The notes: generated by a model from the sequence alone, not told the origin. A stretch of DNA of 64,000 bases from Sinohyriopsis cumingii (GCA_028554795.2 CM068824.1:160511630-160575629); one strand, 5' to 3'. Positions 25,233 to 34,704 are shown, counted from the stretch's first letter. Numbers and translations are program-made.

Positions 25233-26510
25233 AATGTCATCAAAAGTGTAAAACTTTCTTTCCAGTCCTACCCAGGACCAATTAGACCTTTTCAAAAAAG
25301 ATGAATTAATTCAACTTGCCAGAAAATATGAGCTTTCTGGGGTAAAGGCTTCCTTAACGAAGCAATAAATAAAAAAAATATTGTGGTCCAGTACTTGGTA
25401 GAAAAGAATGTTTTGGATAAAAGTGCTTTGGTCTCGATCAGTAAGTCTGTATCAGACTCTGACATAAAGGAAAAAGAAGTAGAATTAAAATACAAGATGG
25501 AATTGGAGTTGAGGAGGCTGGAACATCAGAAAGATAAAGAAGAAAAACAAATGCAAATGCAGTCACAAGAAAAACAAATGCAGTTACAATTTGAGAAAGA
25601 GGAGAAAGAGAGACCGGAAAGATAGAAAGAAAAACAAATGCAGTTACAAGAAAAACAAATGCAATTAGATAAGGAAGATAGAGAGAAAGAGAGAGAATAT
25701 AAATTTAGAATGAAAGAAATGGAGCTGGCAAGTGAAACGCATATTTCCACTTTAAATTTCGATGTTGCAAAGAATATTAGGTTAGAACCCCCTTTTAGAG
25801 AAAAAGATGTAGACAAATATTTTCCTCATTTTGGAAAAGTTGCTGAAAATTTTAAATGGCCAAGGGGGCATTGGGCTCAATTATTACAATGTGTACTTCT
25901 GGCAAAACTAGTGATATTCACCGTTCACTGTCAGTTCAACAAAGTGGTGACTATGATATGGTTAAAGAACGCATCTTAAGGGGTTATGAGTTAGTCCCTG
26001 AAGCTTATCGGCAAAAATTCAGAAACTATAAAAAAAAAAAAACAGAAGCTGGACAAACTCATGTCAAATTTGCTAGAGAAAAAGAGCAGTTATTTGATAG
26101 ATGATGCTTAGAAAAGAAAATTGAACAACATGAAAGTCTCAAACAACTTGTGTTACTTGAAGAGTTCAAGAACTGTGTCTGTAGTGACATTAAGACCTAT
26201 CATGACGAGCATCAGATCCAAACCTTGGAAAATGCTGCTCGTGCAGCTGATAAGTATTCTTTAACTAATAAAGTTCCTTTTGGAAATAAGACTTCTACTC
26301 AACAGTCTTCTGGCGGAAAAGTATTTCAGCCTAATTCAAGCCCTTCTAAAACTTAAACTGGCACAAGTCCTAAAAATCAAGCTTCAGATAAGCTTGTCTC
26401 AAGTTCCTTGCATCTTCCTACATGTACTTATTGCAAGAAGAAAGGACACGTTATTTCTGGTTGCTACAAATTGAAAAATAGGCATCAGAATCAAGACAGA
26501 CCTATTCCAA
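25233..26510 (+). pseudogene. gypsy-3 gag with CCHC zinc knuckle
   Basis: From the ATG at 25,233 a stop appears after five codons. Further frames give LDLFKKDELIQLARKYELSG (N-terminal gag helix), a long Gln/Glu/Lys coiled coil (25,440-25,720), the capsid-like region (PPFREKDVDKYFPHFGKVAE; ILRGYELVPEAYRQKFR) and a CCHC knuckle, CTYCKKKGHVISGC (about 26,425), intact. A run of 12 A near 26,030 and several stops break it. Confidence 0.85.
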
Positions 26511-26616
26511 ATGAACTTATTTCTAAGACGTCAAGGCCACTGTCATGTATTGAAAACAATACAATTGATGGGTCTAATAAACCCCAGTCTGACTTTATTA
26601 TGGAGATGAACCATTC

Positions 26617-27114
26617 ATGTGGAACGTTTCTATATCACTCTTAGGTAATTCGGCCAATCATATCCCTATTAAAAGTTTAGGGGACACAGGAGCTTTTCAG
26701 AGTCTTTTATTGCCAGGTACTTTTTATGAGAAGTCTTCTTCTAATGAGAGTGTTCTTATTCAAGGAGTAGAGTACGGCTTTGTTAATTTTCCTTTCCTTT
26801 GGGTAAATTTATCATCAGACTTAGTCTCAGGACCCGTGACAGTAGGAAAAGTCTGTGTTTTACCCGTTGAGGGCATTCATTTATTACTAGGCAACTACCG
26901 AGCTGGAGACAAGGCTGTGGATCAGAAAGTCAATCCAATCGAAAATGTATTCACTGATTTATTCCCAGCTTGTGTAGTTACCAGAGCTATGGCAAAGAAA
27001 GCTCTTGAGAATGATGTTGAAAAGGAAACTATTCCTTTAGCTGACACATGTATCGGTCAGGCTTTCGATGAGGTCACTTTTCACTCCTTGTTTGGATCAA
27101 TCAGAAGGTATTGA
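26617..27114 (+). pseudogene. gypsy-3 protease region
   Basis: The 165-codon frame has IPIKSLGDTGAFQSLLLPG, an aspartic-protease active site with D-T-G-A intact, and IHLLLGNYRAGDK, the second conserved block with Asp replaced by Asn. Ends shortly before the integrase. Confidence 0.8.
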
Positions 27115-27119
27115 TCACA

Positions 27120-27912
27120 GTGATCCTCTTTTAACTAATCATTATCTTTATTCTAATCAGGGTGATAAACGACAATCACTTGTTGTCAGACAGGAAAAAG
27201 ATCCTTAGATCTCCTGATTGTTTCAAACGGCCATTAGTGAAACTGAAACTACTGAAGTTCTTGTCTGTTACTTCATTAAAAATGAATTATTATGAGAAAA
27301 TGGAGAAATCCCGAGGTACCTGCTGGTAATGAGAGGTCAGTGAACTATCAAATTGTAGTTCCAAAACCTTACAGACAGGAAATAATGTAGATCTTGTCAT
27401 ACCTGTCAAATAGTAGGAAAACCAAATCAGAAAATTCCCAAGGCTCATCTACAACCTATTCCTGTCTCTGACGAACCATTTACTAGAATTATGGAAGACT
27501 GTGTTGGTCCCTTACCTAAGACCAAGTTAGGTAACCAATACCTGTTGACCATTATGTGTGCGTCAACAAGGTTTCCAGAGGCAATTCCTTTGCGGAATAT
27601 TAAAACTTTGATAACGTTTTTTTGTTTACTCAATTTGACCTTCCCAAATCTATCCAATCGGGCCAAGGGTCAAATTTTAGGTCTGGAACTTTCCAGCCTA
27701 TTATGCTTGAATTTGGCATCCAGGAATTCAAGTCAAAAGTGAAATTATGGTTTGACAGAACTTCAATGGAGAGAACTTTTGAGTCTGATAATAGAGTTCG
27801 GTCTCCCTTGCTCATTCTTCAACTTATTCTTCAGTTTAGTCATTACGGCCCTTACAAAGTTAAGAAGAAAATGAATGAGTTAAATTACAATATTAGTGCT
27901 CCTGGGATCTAA
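27120..27912 (+). pseudogene. gypsy-3 integrase
   Basis: Blocks from several frames: SNQGDKRQSL-like text at 27,150, the zinc region at about 27,360-27,480 (frame-broken), MEDCVGPLPKTKLGNQYLLTI (core, first Asp), FTQFDLPKSIQSGQGSNF (second Asp region; Asp to Gly) and HYGPYKVKKKMNELNY (C-terminal module). Roughly 200 bp of the core after 27,720 appear deleted. Confidence 0.8.
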
Positions 27913-28270
27913 ATAAAGTTTAGGAGTACCAGTATAATGAAAGATATATCCAGGTTAAACATGCAATTAATTTAGTTGTACCTGTCCCACTCAGCGAAGA
28001 TTTAAGTGAAGGAATACCATCGGATTCTACTGATACTGGAGTGACTAATCATCGAAATTCAGAAATTATGAAATATCTGGATCAGAAACTTTCACATTTG
28101 CAAGAGCAAGAAAGAAATGAACTTAAAACAGTTATTAATTGAATATGAACACTTTTTTCCAGATGTTCCTACAAGAACAAACAAAATTTCCATGACACTG
28201 AAATTGTAAATTCCAAACCTGTTAAACAACAGCCCATATGAACTTCTGGACACAACAATAATACAAATTA

Positions 28271-29498
28271 ATTCTGCTAGTTCTTAAAGCATGAATGAAT
28301 AATCTTTCCAGTCATAAGATTATGTAACCCTGTACTTGTTAACAAGTGTCCACGCAAGCAATATTCACGAGGAAAGTGGCTGGCCCCGCTCTTAGAAAGA
28401 AGAAACTCTCACAAAATTCTCTCAGAAAGAATAAAATCTCACAAAATTCTGCATTTGTCATGGATTATATATAATGATTAACCAAACGATTTTAATTAAC
28501 TGCCCCCTCCCCCCGACGTGCGAGAAACATCATTATATAAAAAAAAATCTCTGTATTAAATGCCAGAATTAAAATAACATTTTCAAAAATGTCCCTAACT
28601 CTTCTATTTTCATTTGGAATACCCTAACTGAAAATGTCGAATCATAAAGCGATTTCTTAAAATTAAAAAAGTATACTACCCTTTCGTTCCTTCTTAGTAT
28701 AGTTCTGGTGACAGCAAATACTTTATATGTTCATACTAGGATCAGAAACCAACTGCGCAACCTCAAAACAGATCAGTACGACAATCACCCAAGAGACAAT
28801 CTCTTATATAAGTTTCGTATAGAAGCGCAAAATGCATATCGTTATATTCTCATTTGTACTCAAAGGTAAAATATAATACTAAGTCTTTACGTAATGACTG
28901 TATTGGTCTCTACAAACACCCTACTATCTGGAACACCGGAATTTGACGCCGTGTAAAATTTGAACACCTTTAAGTTCTTTCAAAAGTACATTAATGATAC
29001 ATCGCGTTTTAACTAATGTTTCTTCCTTAGCTTATAAGTATAAAGAAAATCTTGTTATTATTAATATTACTCTTCCTACTGTCTAATGACCAATTGATTG
29101 TAATGTAGGTATTAATCATAATTCCTTCCTAGGTCTGGTAACGTCATTCCTAAATTTGCCTTGTATCTCTCTCTCTCTCTTTCTTTCCTAAGTTTTATCC
29201 TTTAACTATTAGCACACCTAATTTTGTGTTGTTCTTTTCTGTATTTTCCCATGTCGCTTGTCAAGTTTGGTTAATTTTGTATCACTTATTCGTATGGGGA
29301 AGGTATTATCTAATGTTATGAGAACTTGTAGCCGGGTCCCTTTAGCATAATTTAGCAAACACAATTTTCAACTATGTTAACAGTGTGTCTGTAACGTAAA
29401 AGACACTGCCCACGCTGGTTATTTTTAAGTATGATGTCATTACGCGTTGCGTCACCTAATCCATAAACCGGCTCTATGTGGCATTTCTATGGTAAGTG
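28271..29498. other. AT-rich non-coding stretch
   Basis: Nothing beyond a short (CT)n at 29,170-29,190. It forms the left flank of the Polinton. Confidence 0.6.
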
Positions 29499-29504
29499 GA
29501 CGTC
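29499..29504. repeat. Target-site duplication of the Polinton, left (GACGTC)
   Basis: GACGTC precedes the terminus AGTAGTTAAG and recurs directly after the right terminus at 46,941-46,946. Six bases is the standard Polinton duplication. Because it is palindromic it looks like part of the inverted repeat. Confidence 0.92.
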
Positions 29505-29936
29505 AGTAGTTAAGTGGGATACTATACGTACAATGGGAATTAGCATTACGGAGACCCCTGGGACAATATACGTACAATGGAAATTTAACATGGCGAAAAA
29601 TCGTGGGTCAATATACGTACAAGGGGATTTAACATGGAGAAAAATCGTGGGACAATATACGTACAATGGAAATTTAACATGGAGAAAAACGCTGGGCCAC
29701 TTTAGGGACAATGGGAATTTAACATAGAGTTTGGGTCTGTCTAGGGACAAGGGAAATTAACATGGGAATAGAGTTTGGGTTTGTCTAGAGACAAGGGGAA
29801 TTGAATATGGGATTTTTTTTTTTTTTAAAGTTTTTTTAAATTTAAATTTAAATTTAAATTTAGAAAAGGGGTAGGCAATGGAAAGGCTATCTCTTTTCGA
29901 GAAATATGGCTGGCCCTGAAAAGGGCCTTTGGGTTT
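29505..29936 (+). repeat. Left terminal inverted repeat
   Basis: Matches 46,510-46,940 in inverse orientation, almost identical over about 430 bp. The outer two-thirds are tandem variants of a block with AATTTAACATGGAGAAAAA and either TATACGTACAA or TAGGGACAA. The inner third has an AT-rich (AAATTT)n stretch at about 29,838-29,862 and a histone-type stem-loop (minus strand). Confidence 0.96.
29912..29927 (-). terminator. Histone-type mRNA 3' stem-loop after gene 29,947-30,336
   Basis: Minus strand GGCCCTTTTCAGGGCC: six-base-pair stem with the TTTC loop, preceded by AAA and followed by AGCCA. A purine-rich element CTCGAAAAGAG (29,901-29,891) follows. The stem-loop starts 19 bases after the stop codon. 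Identical copy in the right terminal repeat. Confidence 0.85.
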
Positions 29937-29946
29937 TCTTCTGCTT

Positions 29947-30336
29947 CTAGTTTCTTCTTTTTCTCCACCAAGTTCTTATTTTATCTCCAACACTCTTTCT
30001 CTTCTTTTCTTTCTTTTTTTTCTCCTGCTCTTCTTTCTTCTTCTCTTCCTCCTCTTCTTTCCTCCTCTTCTTATTTTCTTCTTCTTTTTCAATCTTTTCG
30101 TTCCATTTGCTTATTCTTATTCTTTCCTCTTCATCCTCCTTCTCCTCCTTTATCTCTTTCATGACACCACTAATCTTGTCCTTTACCTTTTTTAAGTTAT
30201 TAATTTCCATCTTTACACGATGGGGACTATAGGAATAATGGTCTTCAACCAGTCTTATCAACATCTGCTCCATCATTCCTAAGTTGTCTAAAACGTCTTG
30301 TAATGTTTGTATTTTGTCCATTTGGTTAGAAGCCAT
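29947..30336 (-). CDS. Accessory protein A1 (helical, very Lys/Glu rich)
   Basis: A 129-aa protein I cannot assign to a family. Residues 1-50 look like an amphipathic helical region (QTLQDVLDNLGMMEQMLIRL). Residues 55-125 are a continuous charged coiled coil of Glu and Lys ending in a basic KRKSVGDKIRTWWRKRRN tail. The ATG is about 52 bp downstream of a TATA box (30,394-30,388) and of two copies of the accessory promoter motif. Its stop is 19 bases before a histone-type stem-loop in the left terminal repeat, so its mRNA is predicted to end without a poly(A) tail. The N-terminal region resembles those of A2 and A3, suggesting paralogues. Function unknown; a nuclear or nucleoprotein role is only a guess. 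Confidence 0.75.
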   Translation of the reverse strand: MASNQMDKIQTLQDVLDNLGMMEQMLIRLVEDHYSYSPHRVKMEINNLKKVKDKISGVMKEIKEEKEDEEERIRISKWNEKIEKEEENKKRRKEEEEEKKKEEQEKKKKEKKRKSVGDKIRTWWRKRRN

Positions 30337-30387
30337 CTTCTTTTTTTATTCTTTGCAGAATGGTTTGAACGACGAATACTGTGGGTT

Positions 30388-30495
30388 CTTATACTTAAAG
30401 CGCGTACGTGAAGGAAAACATCCCCCTAAAACGTAAAATTGACCTTACCTAGATCATGACCAAACAACGCGCGGACGTGAAGGAAAACATCCCCC
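30388..30495 (-). promoter_or_regulatory. Accessory promoter cassette of A1 (two motif copies plus TATA)
   Basis: On the minus strand the motif begins GGGGGATGTTTTCC and continues into TTCACGTCCGCGC. Copies lie at 30,495-30,467 and 30,426-30,397 (the latter CACGTACGCG). They are separated by a spacer containing ATCATGAC and AATTGACC that recurs upstream of A2. A TATAAG box follows the proximal copy at 30,394-30,388. The start codon is 52 bp further. Confidence 0.85.
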
Positions 30496-30517
30496 TACTT
30501 TTTCATTTCATATAATA

Positions 30518-31270
30518 AAACCCAAACTATACTCTCCACATACGCTAAGAAACAATAAACAAATCCATAATCTACTATCCACACAATCGTACGTGAGCGG
30601 GTACAAACACAAACACACAAACACAAACACACAAACACATACGCTAAGAAACAATAAACAAAATCCATAATCTACTATCCTCACAATCGTACGTGAGCGC
30701 TTACAAAACCCAAACTATACTCTCCACATACGCTAAGAAACAATAAACAAATCCATAATCTACTATCCACACAATCGTACGTGAGCGGGTACAAACACAA
30801 ACACACAAACACATACGCTAAGAAACAATAAACAAAATCCATAATCTACTATCCTCACAATCGTACGTGAGCGCTTACAAAACCCAAACTATACTCTTCA
30901 CATACGCTAAGAAACAATAAACAAATCCATAATCTACTATCCACACAATCGTACGTGAGCGCTTACAAAACCCAAACTATACTCTTCACATACGCTAAGA
31001 AACAATAAACAAATCCATAATCTACTATCCACACAATCGTACGTGAGCGGGTACAAACACAAACACAAACACACAAACACATACGCTAAGAAACAATAAA
31101 CAAATCCATAATCTACTATCCACACAATCGTACGTGAGCAGGTACAAACACAAACACACAAACACAAACACACAAACACAAACGCTAAGAAACAATAAAC
31201 AAATCCATAATCTACTATCCACACAATCGTACGTGAGCGGGTACAAACACAAACACACAAACACATACCC
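30518..31270. repeat. ~90-bp minisatellite inside the Polinton
   Basis: Eight units anchored by CATACGCTAAGAAACAATAA (about 30,539, 30,637, 30,728, 30,812, 30,900, 30,989, 31,080, 31,181). Each continues with ATCCATAATCTACTATCC, CACAATCGTACGTGAGCG and a variable (ACAAAC)n tail. Open frames on the minus strand (to 109 codons) reflect unit length and are not genes. Lies between the A1 promoter and the A2 3' end. Confidence 0.93.
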
Positions 31271-31365
31271 TCACACTATCTTTAAAAAGAGGTAGTGTTT
31301 ATATTCACACTACTCTACCTACACATTGGCAAATTGATGGTTATTTCTTTTCTAGAGTATTGGGT

Positions 31366-31381
31366 AGCCCTGAAAAGGGCT
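31366..31381 (-). terminator. Histone-type mRNA 3' stem-loop after gene 31,410-31,796
   Basis: Minus strand AGCCCTTTTCAGGGCT followed by ACCCA, with CTAGAAAAGAAAT (31,354-31,342) downstream like a histone downstream element. It starts 28 bases after the stop. The outer stem pair is A-T rather than G-C. Confidence 0.83.
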
Positions 31382-31409
31382 GTTTTTTTGGAACTTCATG
31401 GACACCTGG

Positions 31410-31796
31410 TTAATGGTGGCACCTTCCAGGCCTGGCGCCACATACACATCTTATCCCCCAGTTACTTTTTACTTTTTTGGGGGAGAGAGCAGAGGCAGGA
31501 TATGTCGCTTCAGAATCCCAATTTTCGCTCTCTGGGATTCTGAAATTTATTCTTCTTCTCTTCTTTTCCTTCTCCTCCTCCTCTTCTTTGTTTCTTCTCT
31601 CCTCCTCTTTGTATCTTCTTTCCTCTTCTTCTTCTTCTTTATATCTTCTCTCCTCCTCTTCTTTTTTTCTTCTTTCCTCCTCCTCTCTTATCCTTCCCTC
31701 CTCCACAATGGCTTCCGCGGCCAGTTCATTCAACAGGCGCCTGGCATATTCCAGATGCACATGAAGTTCCAACAGTTTAGACAGTCTCGTGTTCAT
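31410..31796 (-). CDS. Accessory protein A2 (coiled coil)
   Basis: A 128-aa protein of unknown family. Residues 1-32 form a hydrophobic helix (RLSKLLELHVHLEYARRLLNEL). Residues 33-85 are an uninterrupted Glu/Arg/Lys coiled coil with EEERRYKEEE repeats. The C-terminus is Cys/His containing (CVCGARPGRCHH). TATAAA lies at 31,854-31,849 just before the promoter motif, and the ATG is 53 bp below it. A histone-type stem-loop begins 28 bases after the stop. The layout, size and N-terminal helix parallel A1 and A3. The low-complexity coiled coil could expand by slippage, so its length may vary between copies. Confidence 0.72.
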   Translation of the reverse strand: MNTRLSKLLELHVHLEYARRLLNELAAEAIVEEGRIREEEERRKKEEEERRYKEEEEEERRYKEEERRNKEEEEEKEKKRRRINFRIPESENWDSEATYPASALSPKKVKSNWGIRCVCGARPGRCHH

Positions 31797-31848
31797 TTTT
31801 GGTGTTGATCAATCAACAAGGGTAGCTAGACTGCCCAGCGAGTTTCAA

Positions 31849-31960
31849 TTTATAGTGAAAGCGCGGACGTGAAGGAAAACATCCCCCTAAAAAAACATAA
31901 AATTGATGTTACCTACATCATGAACAAAAACAACAACGCGCGGACCTAAGAGAAACACTC
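31849..31960 (-). promoter_or_regulatory. Accessory promoter cassette of A2
   Basis: Proximal motif at 31,887-31,858 (GGGGGATG...CACGTCCGCGC), followed by TATAAA. A degenerate distal copy lies near 31,934-31,960 (GGTCCGCGC). The spacer with ATCATG... and AACATCAATT matches the A1 spacer, so the whole ~100-bp cassette is duplicated between genes. Confidence 0.83.
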
Positions 31961-32240
31961 ACTCACTTTTTTATGCTACCCATCACTATTTTAAATTTTT
32001 TTATAAATCACTTCATTAGACTATCCACATACGCAAAGCAATCCAATCTAACTCCAAATATACACCTCAAACACCAAAAAAACATGATTTTAATCTACTA
32101 TTCATACCAACTTACTTAAGCACTTACTAACACACAAACACATACCCTCACATTTTTAAAAAAGAGTTAGTGTTTATTTTCACACTACTCTACCTACACA
32201 CATTGGCAAATCGATCGTTATTTCTTTTCTAGAGTATTGG
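31961..32240. other. Spacer between A2 promoter and A3 3' end
   Basis: Carries ACACACAAACACATACCCTCAC and an AAAAAGAG(G/T)TAGTGTTTAT segment that also occurs before the A2 stem-loop (about 31,262-31,300). So the region below each accessory gene is duplicated too. An AATAAA on the minus strand near 32,178-32,173 could act as a backup poly(A) signal. Confidence 0.6.
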
Positions 32241-32243
32241 GGT

Positions 32244-32259
32244 AGCCATGAAAAGGGCT
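32244..32259 (-). terminator. Histone-type mRNA 3' stem-loop after gene 32,289-32,678
   Basis: Minus strand AGCCCTTTTCATGGCT followed by ACCCC; one stem pair is mismatched compared with the A2 copy. CTAGAAAAGAAAT follows. Starts 29 bases after the stop. Confidence 0.75.
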
Positions 32260-32288
32260 GTTTTTTTGTTTGCTATGGCATTCTTTTT

Positions 32289-32678
32289 TTAGTTTCTAAG
32301 AATGCGATGTCCTCTGAGGATAGACTTTCTGGCGATAGGTCTGCTTCTTCGGAAAGAAAAGAAGAACTCTTTGGTGTCGATACGGCAATCGACAAAGCCT
32401 CTGTCAGGTTCAGGTTGCTGCTGCTGCTGTTGTTGTTGTTGTTGCTGCTGTTGCTGCTGTCTCTGAAGTCTGTACTTCTCTGTCCATTCTTCTTTCTCCC
32501 TGTTCATTTCTTCTCTGAAGAGCTCTTCTATCAGGTCTTCAGTGACTTTTAACATTCTCACATTCTCTATTACTTCTGGCTTCGGTATCAGACTGTGTCT
32601 GACCCTATGCAAATTCACGTAGGCTTCGTTGAGTTTAGCTAGTTTGGAACACATCTTCTTAGGAGGATGAGTCGACAA
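32289..32678 (-). CDS. Accessory protein A3 (poly-Gln)
   Basis: A 129-aa protein of unknown family. Residues 8-32 contain a helix (KLAKLNEAYVNLHRVRHSLI) alignable by eye with the start of A1 and A2. Residues 40-70 are a Glu-rich helix, then a run of about 15 Gln (73-90) and a basic tail (RRSRPIARKSILRGHR). The promoter motif (32,746-32,717) and a weak TTAAAG box lie directly upstream. The stem-loop is 29 bases downstream. Probably a paralogue of A1 and A2. The Gln tract is CAG/CAA mixed, so it is not a pure triplet repeat. Confidence 0.75.
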   Translation of the reverse strand: MSTHPPKKMCSKLAKLNEAYVNLHRVRHSLIPKPEVIENVRMLKVTEDLIEELFREEMNREKEEWTEKYRLQRQQQQQQQQQQQQQQQPEPDRGFVDCRIDTKEFFFSFRRSRPIARKSILRGHRILRN

Positions 32679-32707
32679 TGGATGGTTAGACTGGAAACAA
32701 CCCGGTT

Positions 32708-32746
32708 CTTTAAGTCAAAGCGCGGACGTGAAGGAAAACATCCCCC
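32708..32746 (-). promoter_or_regulatory. Accessory promoter motif of A3
   Basis: The minus-strand motif GGGGGATGTTTTCC plus TTCACGTCCGCGC at 32,746-32,720 is identical over 27 bases to the A2 copy. TTAAAG replaces a true TATA box at 32,713-32,708, about 30 bp before the ATG. Confidence 0.85.
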
Positions 32747-32949
32747 ACACGGTTTTTGAGTCGCAACGTTTAGTGAGTGTCATGAGAGGGATAGTAAGAA
32801 ATGAAAGAGCATCAATCCAACATTCTTATAGCTAAACAAAAGACAAAGGCATTTTTTTCAAAACACAACATTTTTTTCCACAGTCTCATCACATTCCATC
32901 TTTAAAGTTTCTCCACTAGGTAAAGAGGGATAACAGTCTTCCATGGTTT

Positions 32950-34263
32950 CTAGTAATCTAGGATGACTTCTCTCAAACTGTTGATTTCTATGGTATTATC
33001 GAATTCTGCATACAGGATGACGTTCACCGTTTCATCAGGGTCTCGGTCTTTAAACTGAATTTCCACACGAATCTGGCCGGATTTTATAGGGTGGAACTGT
33101 CCCTCGTCGCTGCCTTGGTCTGGAGTGAAATCGAAAGCCCACAAAGCGTAGCCTCCAGCATAATCCTCGTACGTAATACCGTGACTGGTATTGGTTCCTA
33201 ACTGTCCGGTGGCTTCGTACAGGGACAAGTATGATCTCAAGTAATTCTTCTTGGTAAAGTCAGGTTCGAAAGGTCGGGTACATAAGGTCTTGCCATCGCG
33301 ACTGACTTCGATTTTGGACACGCCAAAGTGTTGAAAGTAGAAAGGATTTTTTTCGGCAGCTCCGTTGAAGGCTGTATTCTCGACAATACCAACGATCAAA
33401 CGTTTGGGTAACTGTCCTTGGAACAGATGATCTTCGATCATGGATCGCTGTCCCTTGGGAATGGTGAAGGTTTTCACTTCCACGCGTCGTATGGGATACT
33501 TGGCGGTCGTTCTGCTCAACGTCTGACTGATGTCGTTTCCCACTTTAGGTAACACTTCCACACGGCGTACGTAGAGTCTGGCTTCTAGGATTTTGGTTTT
33601 GTAACCGTCACTATCAGCCATCAAATGGAAAGCGGCACTGCTACGATTCAGTCTCAGGCGGACATCCACCCCGTTCAGCAAATACTTTTCTTGCAACCAC
33701 ATGTCCAAATGCAAACGATCCATCAGTTCTAAACTTGTGTCGGCTCCCGTGATTCTCTTTCTTCGTTCTACAAATCCATCATTGTTGTCTTTCTTTTCAT
33801 CAGTTTTCAATATTTCAAACTTGGTAGGTTCGTGAGCTTCCCATACCACACAGGCATTGAGATGAGTGTTCTTGGCATCTATTCCGTACGTCAAGAGATT
33901 TTCCAGGTAGGCACGATAAGGGTAAGTATCCATGCTGCTACTGACCAGTTTGTTATTCAAGTACAAGTCCACTCCACTGAACAAGGAATGCATGAAATTG
34001 TTGACGGGAGCTACTGCTTCATCGTCTATAGCACCTCCAGTCTTATCTAGAATTTTGACTTTCAGGTACAAGTAACTGCTATTCAGATCGATGTAATCTT
34101 CGGGCTGTCCTTTGATTTCAAACTCGATGGGAGCGGAATCGGTCAGTGAGGAGACGGGGTGAAATTCCACCCACTGGGATTCTTGCATGGTCATCATGGT
34201 AGGGGGCATGGCAAACAGATCCAGTTCCGTCTTGGAACAAGCGCAAGATTCTCGGTGCATCAT
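32950..34263 (-). CDS. Major capsid protein, double jelly-roll (F54H12.2-like)
   Basis: A 437-aa open frame, the expected size of the Polinton major capsid protein. Recognisable blocks are SCACSKTELDLFAMPPT, WVEFHPVSSLTDSAPIEFEI (first jelly-roll start), VNNFMHSLFSGVDLYLNNKL and TYPYRAYLENLLTYG, followed by a second half with WLQEKYLLNGVDVRLRLNRS and FTIPKGQRSMIEDHLFQGQL. Homologues are widely annotated in animal genomes as 'F54H12.2-like'. Structure comparison in the literature assigns this family (PY) to trimeric double-jelly-roll capsomers. No stop or frameshift interrupts it. TATAAG at 34,346-34,341 may drive it. Last gene of the core block. Confidence 0.93.
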   Translation of the reverse strand: MMHRESCACSKTELDLFAMPPTMMTMQESQWVEFHPVSSLTDSAPIEFEIKGQPEDYIDLNSSYLYLKVKILDKTGGAIDDEAVAPVNNFMHSLFSGVDLYLNNKLVSSSMDTYPYRAYLENLLTYGIDAKNTHLNACVVWEAHEPTKFEILKTDEKKDNNDGFVERRKRITGADTSLELMDRLHLDMWLQEKYLLNGVDVRLRLNRSSAAFHLMADSDGYKTKILEARLYVRRVEVLPKVGNDISQTLSRTTAKYPIRRVEVKTFTIPKGQRSMIEDHLFQGQLPKRLIVGIVENTAFNGAAEKNPFYFQHFGVSKIEVSRDGKTLCTRPFEPDFTKKNYLRSYLSLYEATGQLGTNTSHGITYEDYAGGYALWAFDFTPDQGSDEGQFHPIKSGQIRVEIQFKDRDPDETVNVILYAEFDNTIEINSLREVILDY

Positions 34264-34341
34264 TTTTTTTTTTTGTCTCTTTTCTCAATAATCGAAACCG
34301 TCTAAGTCTCGAACGGTTCTTCTTTTCTTGGCCTTTCTCGC

Positions 34342-34701
34342 TTATAGTCTGGTGAAAGTGTGTTTTCTTCGTCGTCTCTTTCTGCCTTGTCCTTGCTGAA
34401 TGCCTGACTCGGTAGCGTGCAGGGCATTTATAGGTGTTTCTCGTTGGCCTAAAATGTCTTTGCCCGTTTGCAGCAAGACATTTTTGCCTGCCCTCATGAA
34501 GGCTTCTTTAGGGTTTTGTTTGTCGATGATGACATTTTGGAGAAATTCTTTGCCTTGCGTCAGTGCCGCATCTTTCAAGGCGTGCAATCCGCGTGTCACC
34601 ATCGGTTTCAACACCGGGGCCACCGAACGAAAGGCCGATTTTAACATGTCTCCTAAGCCGTGTCCTCGCTGTCGAGCAACCCCTCGGTACACTGGATACA
34701 T
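34342..34701 (-). CDS. Small basic virion-type protein (119 aa)
   Basis: Conserved in position between capsid genes. N-terminus is Gly/Arg rich (VARQRGHGLGDMLKSAF), then two amphipathic helices, then a very basic C-terminal tract (GQGRKRRRRKHTF). The composition resembles adenovirus-like core or membrane-active cement proteins (pVI/pX type), but I see no motif that decides this. It begins 4 bases after the stop of the upstream capsid gene. TATAAAAG at 34,798-34,793, inside that gene, lies about 92 bp upstream. Frame intact. Confidence 0.78.
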   Translation of the reverse strand: MYPVYRGVARQRGHGLGDMLKSAFRSVAPVLKPMVTRGLHALKDAALTQGKEFLQNVIIDKQNPKEAFMRAGKNVLLQTGKDILGQRETPINALHATESGIQQGQGRKRRRRKHTFTRL

Positions 34702-34704
34702 GAC

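Larger units (their letters stand above)
24204..28270 (+). mobile_element. Ty3/gypsy-type retrotransposon 3, 5' part, INT before RT
   Basis: Order on the plus strand: LTR, primer-binding site, gag (25,233-26,500), protease (26,617-27,114), integrase (27,360-27,912), then the first RT residues (FFPDVPTRTN, about 28,150) where it is truncated. Head-to-head with gypsy-2. Multiple stops and frameshifts. Confidence 0.85.

Noticed and set aside
30937-31266. 109-codon minus frame in the Polinton minisatellite
   Set aside because: Same reasoning: repeats of the ~90-bp unit, between genes, without TATA box or stem-loop.
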